Origin: Azotobacter paspali
GTDB taxonomy: Bacteria > Pseudomonadota > Gammaproteobacteria > Pseudomonadales > Pseudomonadaceae
DNA length: 48,557 nucleotides
Direction: 5' to 3' (one strand)
Assembly: GCF_042434745.1 (NCBI RefSeq)
Contig: NZ_JBHLSS010000027.1
The first letter of the stretch is position 1; every line of letters starts with the position of its first letter. The notes below the pieces were generated by a model. The model was given only the letters and a program-made list of their open reading frames with translations. It made no database searches and had not been told where the DNA came from. The position numbers and the translations under genes are program-made. Of the stretch, positions 7,128-14,643 are shown one piece after another.

Positions 7128-7469
7128 TCAGTAGAGGTGGTGGTTGAGTTCGCGGTTGGTCGAGCGGGTGATGGTCACGTCGACCAGACGGGACTTGAGA
7201 CCGTCGAGCAGGAACTCGATCTCTTCCTTGTTGACCTGCGAAGCCCAGGGGAAACGCTCGCGGACATCGTTGGCCATGGCCAGGGCGTCGGCGTAGAACA
7301 GGCGCTCCTGCGGGGTGCCGCGCAGCGGCTCCTGGCCGGTCAGCAGGCGGCCGACCTGATTGAGCACGCCCTCGATGTTTTCCTCGCGGTCCCAGGTGCG
7401 CGAGAAGAACTGCCACAGGCAGCGCTCCTCGACATAGGCGAACAGATCGTCGAGATGGGACTGGCTCAT
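7128..7469 (-). CDS. vnfG: Vanadium nitrogenase delta subunit
   Basis: This is the 113-residue third subunit found only in the V- and Fe-only nitrogenases. It binds on the VFe protein outside the cofactor cavity and is required for activity. It is a small helical protein (LFAYVEERCLWQFFSRTWDREENIEGVL at the start), and length, position and sequence fit. Its ATG overlaps the vnfD stop (ATGA), so translation is coupled and stoichiometry with VnfD is likely maintained. Confidence 0.97.
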   Translation of the reverse strand: MSQSHLDDLFAYVEERCLWQFFSRTWDREENIEGVLNQVGRLLTGQEPLRGTPQERLFYADALAMANDVRERFPWASQVNKEEIEFLLDGLKSRLVDVTITRSTNRELNHHLY

Positions 7470-8893
7470 CAGGCGGCCCCCCGCACGATGACCGGGGTGG
7501 TCTGCGACTTGTCGCGGATATCCACGGCGGCCAGGTGGCGCAGCGGGTTGTGCACGGCGTTGTACATGTCGCGGGCCAGGTTGATGAAGCCTTCGAAGCC
7601 CATGTACGGGCCGTTGTGGTAGCCGTGGCCGTTGACGTAGGGGATGTGCAGCTTCTTGACCAGTTCGCCGACGCGCGGGCCGGTGAAGATCACGTCCGGC
7701 TTGACCAGGTCGATGATCTCGAAGAATTCCAGCTCGTTGCCGTCGTCGATGTAGTAGGTGCCTTCCTTGCCGCGGGCGATGACCTTCTCGAAGTCTTCCT
7801 CATGGCCGAACTTGGAGGACATGGCCACCACTTGCACGCCCAGGTCGTCCTCGACCGACTTGGTCCAGTGCCACAGGCGCGGGCCGCCGGTCCAGATCGC
7901 CATTTTCTTGCCTTGCAGACGCTCCTTGTACCAGTCGAGCTTCGGCTTCCACTTGGCGTATTCCTCGGCGATCAGCTCCTCGCCCTTCTCCTCGATGCCG
8001 AAGAAGGCGCAGATCTTGCGGATGCCCTCGGCCATGTAGTTGAAGCCCCAGGAGTCGATGTCCAGACGCGGGATGCCGTAGCGCTTCTTCAGCTCGTTGG
8101 CGATGTAGCCGGAGGAACGGGCGCAGTTCACCACGTTGAGCTGGGCCTGGTGCATGCAGCGCAGGTCGTCGTAGGTGCCGTTGCCGGTGAAGTGGGCGAC
8201 GACCTGGATGCCCAGGCGGTCCCAGTAGGTTTGCAGCAGTTGGGTATCACCTTGAATATTGAAGTCACCGATGAAGTTCATGGTGTATTCGCTGGTGATT
8301 TCCTTCTCCATCGTCTCGACTTTCTCGTTGATCCAGCCGATGTTCAGGACGTGGTGGCCCTTGGACTGGGACACACCGGAGAAGCCGGGGCATTCGACGG
8401 TGAAGACGTCCACGTCCGGACGGTCTTTCATCACCTTCTTGGCCACGGCCTTGATGTCGTCGCCGATCAGCGCGGTCGGACAGGTCGTGTAGACGATCAT
8501 CCGCTTGATGTCGGGCATCTCGTCGAAGGCTTCGTGCATGCTCTTCTCGAGGCGTTTCTCGCCGCCGAAGACCACATGGCTTTCCTTCATGTCGGTCGAC
8601 CAGACGTACTTCATGTTGAAGTGGCCGTTGTCGGTCGGGTAGCGCTTGGTGTGCCAGGTGTCGTAGGCACAGCCGAGCGGGCCGTGAATCATCTGGATGG
8701 TGTCTTTGAGCACACCGCCGATCACCAGCTTGGCGCCGCAGAAGGCGCAGCCGCGTTCGGACAGGGTGCCGGGGATGGTCGCCGCGTTGGCGATCGGCAG
8801 GAACTCGCGGGTGTCCTCGTTGGGCGCCTTCAGATAGATGTGTTTCTGGCGCTCGGGTATGTCCTTGTCACATTCCAGCAATACCATTGGCAT
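7469..8893 (-). CDS. vnfD: Vanadium nitrogenase VFe protein alpha subunit
   Basis: VnfD (474 aa) holds the FeV cofactor. P-cluster ligands are Cys49, Cys75 and Cys138. FeV-co is held by Cys257 (VVNCARS) and a late His in the GHGYHNGPY region (His423 in the literature). Gln176 and His180 near the cofactor are present. The loop TGGPRLW at 335-341 is the one that cradles the carbonate ligand in the V-enzyme and differs from the Mo-type loop, separating this from NifD. The ATG at 8893 gives the known length; the frame upstream of it is not conserved. A sigma-54 promoter lies about 90 bases upstream. Confidence 0.98.
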   Translation of the reverse strand: MPMVLLECDKDIPERQKHIYLKAPNEDTREFLPIANAATIPGTLSERGCAFCGAKLVIGGVLKDTIQMIHGPLGCAYDTWHTKRYPTDNGHFNMKYVWSTDMKESHVVFGGEKRLEKSMHEAFDEMPDIKRMIVYTTCPTALIGDDIKAVAKKVMKDRPDVDVFTVECPGFSGVSQSKGHHVLNIGWINEKVETMEKEITSEYTMNFIGDFNIQGDTQLLQTYWDRLGIQVVAHFTGNGTYDDLRCMHQAQLNVVNCARSSGYIANELKKRYGIPRLDIDSWGFNYMAEGIRKICAFFGIEEKGEELIAEEYAKWKPKLDWYKERLQGKKMAIWTGGPRLWHWTKSVEDDLGVQVVAMSSKFGHEEDFEKVIARGKEGTYYIDDGNELEFFEIIDLVKPDVIFTGPRVGELVKKLHIPYVNGHGYHNGPYMGFEGFINLARDMYNAVHNPLRHLAAVDIRDKSQTTPVIVRGAA

Positions 8894-8981
8894 GATTGAA
8901 GTCTCCTCGGCTCTATGCGTGGATCGAGTCCCCTGACGGCACTCGACCGGGACCGGAAAAACCGGTTGGCGAAGAGGTAAG

Positions 8982-8997
8982 GGCAGGATGCGTGCCA
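8982..8997 (-). promoter_or_regulatory. Sigma-54 (-24/-12) promoter of vnfDGK
   Basis: On the minus strand the sequence reads TGGCAC-GCATC-CTGCC, with GG and GC at the required 10-base spacing. Transcription should start about 12 bases beyond, near 8970, leaving a leader of about 75 bases before the vnfD ATG. This fits control by the sigma-54 activator VnfA. Confidence 0.85.
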
Positions 8998-9062
8998 TAT
9001 GTCCTTGCAGCGCTTGCAGGAATTTTTCGCGGCATCGCCGCTGTCTCCGATTAATGCTTTTG

Positions 9063-9075
9063 AATCAATAATTTG
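9063..9075 (+). promoter_or_regulatory. Probable IHF site upstream of vnfD
   Basis: AATCAA-TAAT-TTG matches the IHF consensus WATCAANNNNTTR at every defined position. It lies about 65 bases upstream of the sigma-54 promoter, between it and the GTAC half-sites at 9196-9219, where IHF commonly bends DNA so that an upstream activator reaches the polymerase. Confidence 0.6.
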
Positions 9076-9195
9076 TGCGCATTCTCGAGGTTTTGGAAAA
9101 GCGCCGGGGCAAGCCTTTTCCGGGCTTTTTTCCCCTGTTCGGGACAACCGGGCGGACGGCCGGCGGGTTACGTAAAAGGTTTTTCGTTCGGCCAA

Positions 9196-9219
9196 GTACG
9201 GAGAGCGGGGGGTCTGTAC
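9196..9219. promoter_or_regulatory. Pair of GTAC half-sites, candidate VnfA site of vnfD
   Basis: GTAC occurs at 9196 and again at 9216, exactly 20 bases apart, instead of the 10-base period of the reported VnfA motif GTAC-N6-GTAC. These are the only GTACs I find in the vnfD upstream region. They lie about 200 bases upstream of the -24/-12 promoter. The spacing keeps both half-sites on one helical face, so this may be a weaker or differently occupied VnfA site. Confidence 0.5.
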
Positions 9220-9772
9220 GTGGCTGTGCGTGGCCGTCGGGGCGGTGGCTTCCGGGCGTCCGTGCGGGAGGTCCGAGGGACGGTTCCAGGCCCGGAAACC
9301 ATGGGGACGTGCGGCTGGGGATCGCCACTTCCGCGCCGGGACGTGGAGGCGGGCGTGGCTTTGGGACCAGCGGCTCGGCGAGCTTGCCCGCCGTCCCGGA
9401 TCGGCGCGCCGCCGAAGCCGATCCGCAATGCCGGATGGCGCCGGCGCCAGTCCCATCGGTCATGCATCTGCAGCCTGGGGAACGAAGGTTCGTTGCCGGC
9501 GAACGGTTTGGCCTGGGTATCGGGGGACGGGCTCTTGCCGGAGCGGCGTGGCCGGGAGAGGAAGTAGTGTGTCCCGTTCGATCGGTCGCCGGGCGAAGCC
9601 GGTCTTGTCGACGTAAGAAGTCTTCGCGGATCTTGGCGAAGGTCTGGATGCCGATGGTCAGCTTGTGGGGCGGGCTGTAGCTTGGCGGGCTGTGCCACGA
9701 TCGTGGCCGGTCGAGGACGGCGAACGGTGCGGATACGGACGGCTGTTGTCCGCGGGCGCTAGCGGAGCGGGG
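9220..9772. other. Gene-free GC-rich spacer between vnfD regulatory DNA and vnfFd
   Basis: About 550 bases in which I see no credible gene. The open frames on both strands overlap each other, are rich in Arg, Gly and Pro, and lack ribosome-binding sites. I find no recognisable repeat or RNA here. It separates the vnfD control region from the vnfH-vnfFd terminator. Confidence 0.5.
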
Positions 9773-9816
9773 AAAAGTAAAACGGCGATCGCCCCTGAGG
9801 AAAAGCGATCGCCGTT
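9773..9816 (-). terminator. Terminator of vnfH-vnfFd
   Basis: A 12-bp perfect stem, AACGGCGATCGC (9781-9792) with its complement at 9805-9816, is followed on the minus strand by TTTTACTTTT-type sequence. It lies about 70 bases after the vnfFd stop and is a good intrinsic terminator for that operon. Confidence 0.8.
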
Positions 9817-9884
9817 CTGGGTCCGGCGGCAGGACGGCGCGGAATGTCCTACCGCCGGCAACGGGGTGCGGAGTCGTTCAGTGT

Positions 9885-10082
9885 TCAGTCATCGAGCGGC
9901 TGGATGCAGAAGTCGACGGGGCAGACGCCGAGACAGCGCGGCTCGCCCACGTCGGTGCATTCGTTGCAACTGTCGGCCTCGATCGCGTAGTGATCGTCCC
10001 TGAAGACGATCGAACCGGTCGGGCAGACCGGCTCGCAGTCGCCGCAGACAGTGCATTCGTAGCCGTCGATGGCCATGGCCAT
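9885..10082 (-). CDS. vnfF: Two-cluster ferredoxin of the V-nitrogenase system
   Basis: The 65-residue protein carries two cluster motifs: C10-x2-C13-x2-C16-x3-C20 (TVCGDCEPVCPTG) and C39-x2-C42-x7-C50-x3-C54. The longer second spacing is that of FdxN/VnfFd-type ferredoxins with 4Fe-4S clusters. It is encoded just after vnfH and in A. vinelandii is cotranscribed with it. A role as electron donor to VnfH, or in cofactor maturation, is inferred from family and position. The ATG at 10082 fits the known protein length. Confidence 0.93.
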   Translation of the reverse strand: MAMAIDGYECTVCGDCEPVCPTGSIVFRDDHYAIEADSCNECTDVGEPRCLGVCPVDFCIQPLDD

Positions 10083-10118
10083 GGTGTCAGCTCCTGAGGT
10101 CGGGTTGTTCGAAGGGAG

Positions 10119-10134
10119 GGCGGCGTGTGCCGCC
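10119..10134 (-). other. Stem-loop between vnfH and vnfFd
   Basis: GGCGGC-GTGT-GCCGCC forms a 6-bp GC-only stem in the 117-base gap between the two genes. No T-run follows. It could protect the 3' end of a vnfH-only transcript, giving more VnfH than ferredoxin. Confidence 0.4.
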
Positions 10135-10199
10135 GGCCGCGAGAAGCCATTCCGAAAGCCCGCGGCGCACGCTCCTCCGCAAACGCTGTGCCGGGTGAA

Positions 10200-11072
10200 T
10201 CAGCCTTCGGCGGCGGCCTTACCGACGACGGACTCGTCTTCGACTTCCATGATGCCGAATTCCATCAGCAGCTCTTCGAGTTCTTCCATGGAGGCCGGGT
10301 TCGGGATGACCAGCAGCTTGTTGTCGACGATTTTGCGAGCCAGGGCACGGTACTCGTCGGCCTGTCCGGCCTTCGGATCGTATTCGATCACGGTCATGCG
10401 GCGGATTTCGGCGTGTTGCACGACGTTGTCGCGCGGCACGAAGTGGATCATCTGGGTGCCGATCTTCGCGGCCAGGGCCATGATCAGCTCGTCTTCGCGG
10501 TCGGTCTTGCGGCTGTTGCAGATCAGGCCGCCCAGACGCACGCTGCCGGAGTGGGCGTATTTCACGATGCCCTTGGCGATGTTGTTGGCGGCGTACATGG
10601 CCATCATCTCGCCGGAGCAGACGATGTAGATTTCCTGGGCCTTGTTCTCGCGGATCGGCATGGCGAAGCCGCCGCACACCACGTCGCCCAGCACGTCATA
10701 GAACACGAAGTCCAGGTCGTCGCTGTAGGCGCCTTCTTCTTCCAGGAAGTTGATCGCGGTGATCACGCCACGGCCGGCGCAGCCGACGCCCGGCTCCGGG
10801 CCACCGGATTCGACGCACTTGACGCCGCCGAAGCCGATCTGCAGCACGTCTTCCAGCTCCAGGTCTTCGACCGAGCCGGCGGACGCGGCCATTTCCATGA
10901 CGGTGCCCTGGGCCTTGGAGTGCAGGATCAGGCGGGTGGAGTCGGCTTTCGGGTCACAACCGACGATCATCACTTTCTTGCCGGCTTCGGCGAGGGCGGC
11001 GACCAGGTTCTGGGTGGTGGTGGACTTGCCGATGCCACCCTTGCCGTAAATTGCGCACTGACGCAATGCCAT
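10200..11072 (-). CDS. vnfH: Vanadium nitrogenase Fe protein (dinitrogenase reductase)
   Basis: VnfH (290 aa) is the homodimeric ATP-dependent reductase of V-nitrogenase and also serves in cofactor maturation. The P-loop is GKGGIGKST (residues 10-18), the bridging 4Fe-4S cluster ligands are Cys98 and Cys133, and Arg101 is the residue ADP-ribosylated in NifH proteins of some diazotrophs. The ATG at 11072 begins the conserved MALRQCAIYGKGG; the open frame extends further upstream without conservation. Its sigma-54 promoter and VnfA site lie upstream. It is full length. Assignment as VnfH over NifH rests on the linked vnf genes and the ferredoxin. Confidence 0.96.
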   Translation of the reverse strand: MALRQCAIYGKGGIGKSTTTQNLVAALAEAGKKVMIVGCDPKADSTRLILHSKAQGTVMEMAASAGSVEDLELEDVLQIGFGGVKCVESGGPEPGVGCAGRGVITAINFLEEEGAYSDDLDFVFYDVLGDVVCGGFAMPIRENKAQEIYIVCSGEMMAMYAANNIAKGIVKYAHSGSVRLGGLICNSRKTDREDELIMALAAKIGTQMIHFVPRDNVVQHAEIRRMTVIEYDPKAGQADEYRALARKIVDNKLLVIPNPASMEELEELLMEFGIMEVEDESVVGKAAAEG

Positions 11073-11125
11073 CTTAGGAACCTCCGTTGATTCGTTGGCG
11101 TTTTGATTTGTGCCGACGAGAGTTG

Positions 11126-11141
11126 AGCAAGGGCGGTGCCA
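11126..11141 (-). promoter_or_regulatory. Sigma-54 (-24/-12) promoter of vnfH-vnfFd
   Basis: On the minus strand: TGGCAC-CGCCC-TTGCT, a nearly perfect match to the sigma-54 consensus TGGCAC-N5-TTGCW. The expected start near 11115 leaves a leader of about 43 bases before the vnfH ATG. Confidence 0.9.
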
Positions 11142-11160
11142 CAAGGATCGATAAGTCGAT

Positions 11161-11223
11161 GATTTCCTGTTTTTTGGAATATAAAATCAAAAAAATATAT
11201 TTAATTAGTGAATTATTTCCATT
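11161..11223. promoter_or_regulatory. AT-rich bend between vnfH promoter and VnfA site
   Basis: A strikingly AT-rich block in GC-rich surroundings, with several A-tracts and AATCAA at 11185-11190 that nearly completes an IHF consensus (ATA where TTR is expected). Its place between the promoter at 11126 and the GTAC-N6-GTAC at 11281 fits a DNA-bending role, with or without IHF. Confidence 0.5.
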
Positions 11224-11280
11224 TTTGCAGGTTTATTGGACTCCATAAATCCAGGCCAGGATGCTGTGCGTTCCGTCGAC

Positions 11281-11294
11281 GTACCCGCAGGTAC
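11281..11294. promoter_or_regulatory. VnfA-binding site upstream of vnfH
   Basis: GTAC-CCGCAG-GTAC is a perfect match to the reported VnfA recognition pattern GTAC-N6-GTAC. It lies about 140 bases upstream of the vnfH sigma-54 promoter. Another GTAC at 11321 is exactly 30 bases from the second half-site, so all three lie on one face of the helix. Confidence 0.75.
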
Positions 11295-11510
11295 AGCCGG
11301 GAAGCGATCCGTTCCGCATGGTACTGGGGGGCTCGACGGCGCCGGACGGCCGATCGGTGGAGAGGCGAGGGGCTGGATGGTACGAGGAATAGCCGGGAGG
11401 AATCGTTCGCTGATCGAACCGAAAGGCGATTATCGGCTTGTTGACTGGGCAGGGGCGGTCGTAGCTTTCGGAGGCGTTCTACCTCCGACAACAACGACAA
11501 GAGAGATCCC

Positions 11511-12887
11511 ATGAGCACTCCCCTTGCGCTTCCCGGCGAGGCTGCCGCATCCGGCCGCGCCCCGGTTCCGGAAACCCTCGACGTACAGGCCTTCATCGAT
11601 TCCCGGCCGCTCGGCCTCTACCAGTGGCGCATCGTTCTGCTGTGTTTCCTGATCGTCTTCCTCGACGGTCTGGATACCGCCGCCATGGGCTTCATCGCCC
11701 CGGCGCTGCTCCAGGACTGGGGCATCGACCGCGCCAGCCTCGGCCCGGTGATGAGCGCCGCGCTGATCGGCATGGTGTTCGGCGCGCTCTGCTCCGGTCC
11801 GCTGGCCGACCGCTTCGGTCGCAAGGGCGTGCTGGTCGGTTCGGCGCTGCTGTTCGGCCTGTTCAGCCTGGCGTCGGCCTACAGCGATAACGTCGGCGAA
11901 CTGGTGGTGCTGCGCTTTCTCACCGGTCTGGGACTCGGCGCGGCCATGCCCAATGCCACCACGCTGCTGTCGGAATACACCCCGGTGCGCCACAAGTCGC
12001 TGCTGGTGACCAGCATGTTCTGCGGCTTCAACCTGGGCATGGCGGCCGGCGGCTTCGTCTCCGCCTGGATGATCCCGGCCTATGGCTGGCACAGCCTGCT
12101 GCTGGTCGGTGGCGTGCTGCCGCTGCTCCTGGCGCTGGTGCTGCTGTTCTGGCTGCCCGAGTCGGCCCGCTACCTGGTGGCGCGCGGCCACGACGTCGGG
12201 CGTGTCCGCCGGGTGCTGCAGCCGATCGGCGAGGAAGCGGCGCAGGCCAGGGGCTTCAGCATCCCCGAACAGCGCACGGAGAAGGCCGGCGGCGTCTTCG
12301 CGGTGATCTTCGGCGGCACCTTCCGCGTCGGCACCCTGCTGCTCTGGCTCACCTATTTCATGGGCCTGGTGATCGTCTATCTGCTGACCAGCTGGCTGCC
12401 CACGCTGCTGCGCGACAGCGGCGTGAGCATGGAGCGGGCCGCCTTCGTCGGCGCGCTGTTCCAGTTCGGCGGCGTGCTCAGCGCGGTGGCGGTGGGCTGG
12501 GCCATGGACCGCATGAACCCGCACAAGGTGATCGGTCTGTTCTATCTGATGGCCGGCCTCTTCACCTTCGCGGTCGGCCAGAGCCTGGGCCAGACCGCCC
12601 TGCTGGCGACCCTGGTGCTGCTGGCCGGGATGAGCGTCAACGGCGCGCAGTCGGCCATGCCGTCCCTGGCGGCGCGCTTCTACCCGACCCACGGCCGCGC
12701 CACCGGCGTGTCCTGGATGCTCGGCATCGGCCGTTTCGGCGCCATCCTCGGCGCCTGGATCGGCGCGACCCTGCTCGGTCTCGGCTGGACCTTCGAGGAC
12801 GTGCTCAGCGCCCTGCTGCTGCCGGCCGGCATCGCCACCGCGGCGATCCTGATCAAGGGCCTGGTCAGCCACGCCGACGCCACCTGA
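11511..12887 (+). CDS. MFS transporter, aromatic acid:H+ symporter type
   Basis: The 458-residue protein has 12 predicted spans, a cytoplasmic N-terminus of about 35 residues and the AAHS-family marks: FLDGLDTAAMGFIAP in span 1 and the MFS loop GPLADRFGRKG between spans 2 and 3. Relatives (PcaK, BenK, MhpT type) import benzoate-like acids with protons; the substrate here is unknown. It is divergent from vnfH and shares the 438-base control region containing the VnfA site. A good terminator follows. Being inside the vnf region, it might handle a catechol or other metal-related aromatic acid, but that is inference. Confidence 0.85.
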   Translation: MSTPLALPGEAAASGRAPVPETLDVQAFIDSRPLGLYQWRIVLLCFLIVFLDGLDTAAMGFIAPALLQDWGIDRASLGPVMSAALIGMVFGALCSGPLADRFGRKGVLVGSALLFGLFSLASAYSDNVGELVVLRFLTGLGLGAAMPNATTLLSEYTPVRHKSLLVTSMFCGFNLGMAAGGFVSAWMIPAYGWHSLLLVGGVLPLLLALVLLFWLPESARYLVARGHDVGRVRRVLQPIGEEAAQARGFSIPEQRTEKAGGVFAVIFGGTFRVGTLLLWLTYFMGLVIVYLLTSWLPTLLRDSGVSMERAAFVGALFQFGGVLSAVAVGWAMDRMNPHKVIGLFYLMAGLFTFAVGQSLGQTALLATLVLLAGMSVNGAQSAMPSLAARFYPTHGRATGVSWMLGIGRFGAILGAWIGATLLGLGWTFEDVLSALLLPAGIATAAILIKGLVSHADAT

Positions 12888-12907
12888 GCCTCGCCCGTAA
12901 TGCCGAG

Positions 12908-12939
12908 GGCCCGCCGGATGGCATCCGGCGGGCCTTTTT
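12908..12939 (+). terminator. Terminator of the MFS transporter gene
   Basis: A perfect 12-bp stem (GGCCCGCCGGAT and its complement) with a 3-base loop is followed by TTTTT. It begins about 20 bases after the stop codon of the transporter gene. Confidence 0.9.
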
Positions 12940-13428
12940 CGTCGCTTCGCCGTGATTTCCAGGTGGACAAGCCCAGGGCCGCGCGCGGCCCGGCATGCCT
13001 GCGCCCATGCCGGATGGGCATGACTTGCCATGGAAATAACGTGCAATAAATATTTTTTACGGTTTTATGACAGGCATCACTGGTTCGTGCCGTTGCGAAC
13101 GGCCATCCACGGGCTTCGGCGGTTGTAGATGGGGCGTGCGACCGATCGAACGGCATCGATTCCGTGTTTCATCAGAACTACGTGGGGCATATTTTCAATC
13201 TATATGTCGCTCTATAAAAAAAGTAATTGTCATGAAATAGCTCGCTATTAAAGAAAGTTTTTCCATAGGGATCGAAGAAGCATTTATGTGTATTTATTTG
13301 TATAGCGCTTTGACGTCAGGAGCGAAGACCCCGATGAGCATTGCTTTGTCTTAGATTATTTGGTTGAGTTTGTTACGATAAAATCTATAAGGACAGGAAG
13401 TAGTCTGATCGCTGCAAGGATAGGCCCA
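12940..13428. other. Spacer before the sulfur-carrier island, partly AT-rich
   Basis: No gene is visible in these 489 bases. The part from about 13170 to 13400 is much richer in A and T than its neighbours. A weak -24/-12-like sequence (TGG at 13031, GC at 13043, 10-base spacing) occurs on the plus strand about 390 bases before the next start, but no GTAC element is present. The island's promoter is probably here, of unknown type. Confidence 0.45.
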
Positions 13429-14562
13429 ATGGATCTTTCAAAGCGGGAAATCAATAGATACAGCCGGCATCTGCTATTGCCCGAAGTGGGCCTGGAAGGG
13501 CAGTCGAGGCTGAAGAAGGCGAAGGTTTTGTGCGTCGGCACGGGCGGATTGGGTTCCCCGCTGGCGCTGTACCTGGCCGCTGCCGGCGTCGGACGCTTGG
13601 GGCTCGTCGACAACGATGTCGTCGATTACAGCAATCTGCAGCGTCAGGTCATCCACCATACCGCCGATATCGGCAAACCGAAAATAACTTCGGCCGCCGA
13701 GAAACTTCGCAACCTCAATCCGGATATCGAGATCGTCGAGCACGAAACTATGCTCACGGCGGAGAATGCCTTCGACATTTGTGCCCGCTACGACATCGTC
13801 GCCGACGGTACCGATAACTTCTCCACACGCTATCTGATTAACGATGTATGCGTGTTGCTGGGAAAACCCAATGTCCATGCCAGCATCTTCAGGTTCGAGG
13901 GGCAGGCTTCGGTTTTTTACGCGAAGGAGGGGCCCTGCTATCGATGCCTGTATCCCGAACCGCCGCCGCCTGGCGAAATACCCGGTTGCGCCGAAGGCGG
14001 GGTATTGGGCGTGCTACCGGGACTCCTGGGGGTCGTTCAGGCGACCGAGGTCATCAAGCGGATTCTGGGAATCGGCGATCCCCTCGTCGGGCGACTGCTG
14101 ATGTTCGATGCCCTGGGCATGCGGACCAGCGAACTGCGGATCGAGAAGGACCCCGACTGCCCCCTGTGCGGCACTTCGCCCAGCATCACCGGGCTACAGG
14201 ATTACCAGGTCTTCTGCGGCGCGCTCGCGCCGGGCGGCGGGACCCGCGCGGAGATTGCCGCCGGCGAGGCGGCAGTCCGGCTTGGGCGCTCCGGGGATGT
14301 GCTCCTGCTGGATGTACGGGAGCCGCACGAATGGGACATCTGCCGGATCGCGGGGGCCGTGCATGTGCCCCTGGGCGAGTTGGCCGCGCGTTGCAGGGAT
14401 TTGGACCCCGCGAAGGACATCATCGTCTACTGCCTGATGGGCGCGCGTGGCCGCAAGGCCCTGGAGATCCTCGAAAGGCAAGGCTTCCACAGGGTCTGGA
14501 ACCTGCGGGGCGGCCTGCGGGCCTGGATTGCGGAAGTCGACGGGACGTTGCCCCTTTATTGA
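13429..14562 (+). CDS. MoeB/ThiF-type E1-like enzyme with rhodanese domain (MoeZ-like)
   Basis: The 377-residue fusion has an adenylating domain at 1-250 with the nucleotide loop GTGGLGSP, a DNFSTR motif and two zinc pairs (CYRC and CPLC). A rhodanese domain at about 285-377 has active-site loop CLMGARGRK. Such MoeZ/MoeBR enzymes adenylate the C-terminal Gly of a ubiquitin-like carrier and then load sulfur on it as a thiocarboxylate; the carrier is probably the product of 15425-15697. I chose the ATG at 13429 because AAGGA precedes it and it begins the conserved DLSKREINRYSRH; the open frame continues 69 bases further upstream. Role in V-nitrogenase is inferred from location. Confidence 0.85.
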   Translation: MDLSKREINRYSRHLLLPEVGLEGQSRLKKAKVLCVGTGGLGSPLALYLAAAGVGRLGLVDNDVVDYSNLQRQVIHHTADIGKPKITSAAEKLRNLNPDIEIVEHETMLTAENAFDICARYDIVADGTDNFSTRYLINDVCVLLGKPNVHASIFRFEGQASVFYAKEGPCYRCLYPEPPPPGEIPGCAEGGVLGVLPGLLGVVQATEVIKRILGIGDPLVGRLLMFDALGMRTSELRIEKDPDCPLCGTSPSITGLQDYQVFCGALAPGGGTRAEIAAGEAAVRLGRSGDVLLLDVREPHEWDICRIAGAVHVPLGELAARCRDLDPAKDIIVYCLMGARGRKALEILERQGFHRVWNLRGGLRAWIAEVDGTLPLY

Positions 14563-14643
14563 CGGCTTGTCGTGCGTTTCCCCTTCGCCATCGTCGATGG
14601 GGAAGGCTTCATTGCTGGTTTTCGATAGAACCGAAGGAATCTC

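Noticed and set aside
11319..11334. Plus-strand -24/-12-like sequence that could drive the MFS gene
   Set aside because: The spacing of TGG and GC is right, but the -12 region is GGCTC instead of TTGCW and it overlaps a GTAC half-site; too weak to call.
11430..13046. 538-codon open frame on the minus strand
   Set aside because: It is antisense to the MFS transporter gene, very rich in Gln, His, Gly and Arg, and runs through the terminator; a GC-rich shadow.
13283..13304. Possible second ModE box before the MoeZ-like gene
   Set aside because: Only one half (CGCTATA in inverse) resembles the consensus; the other half does not.
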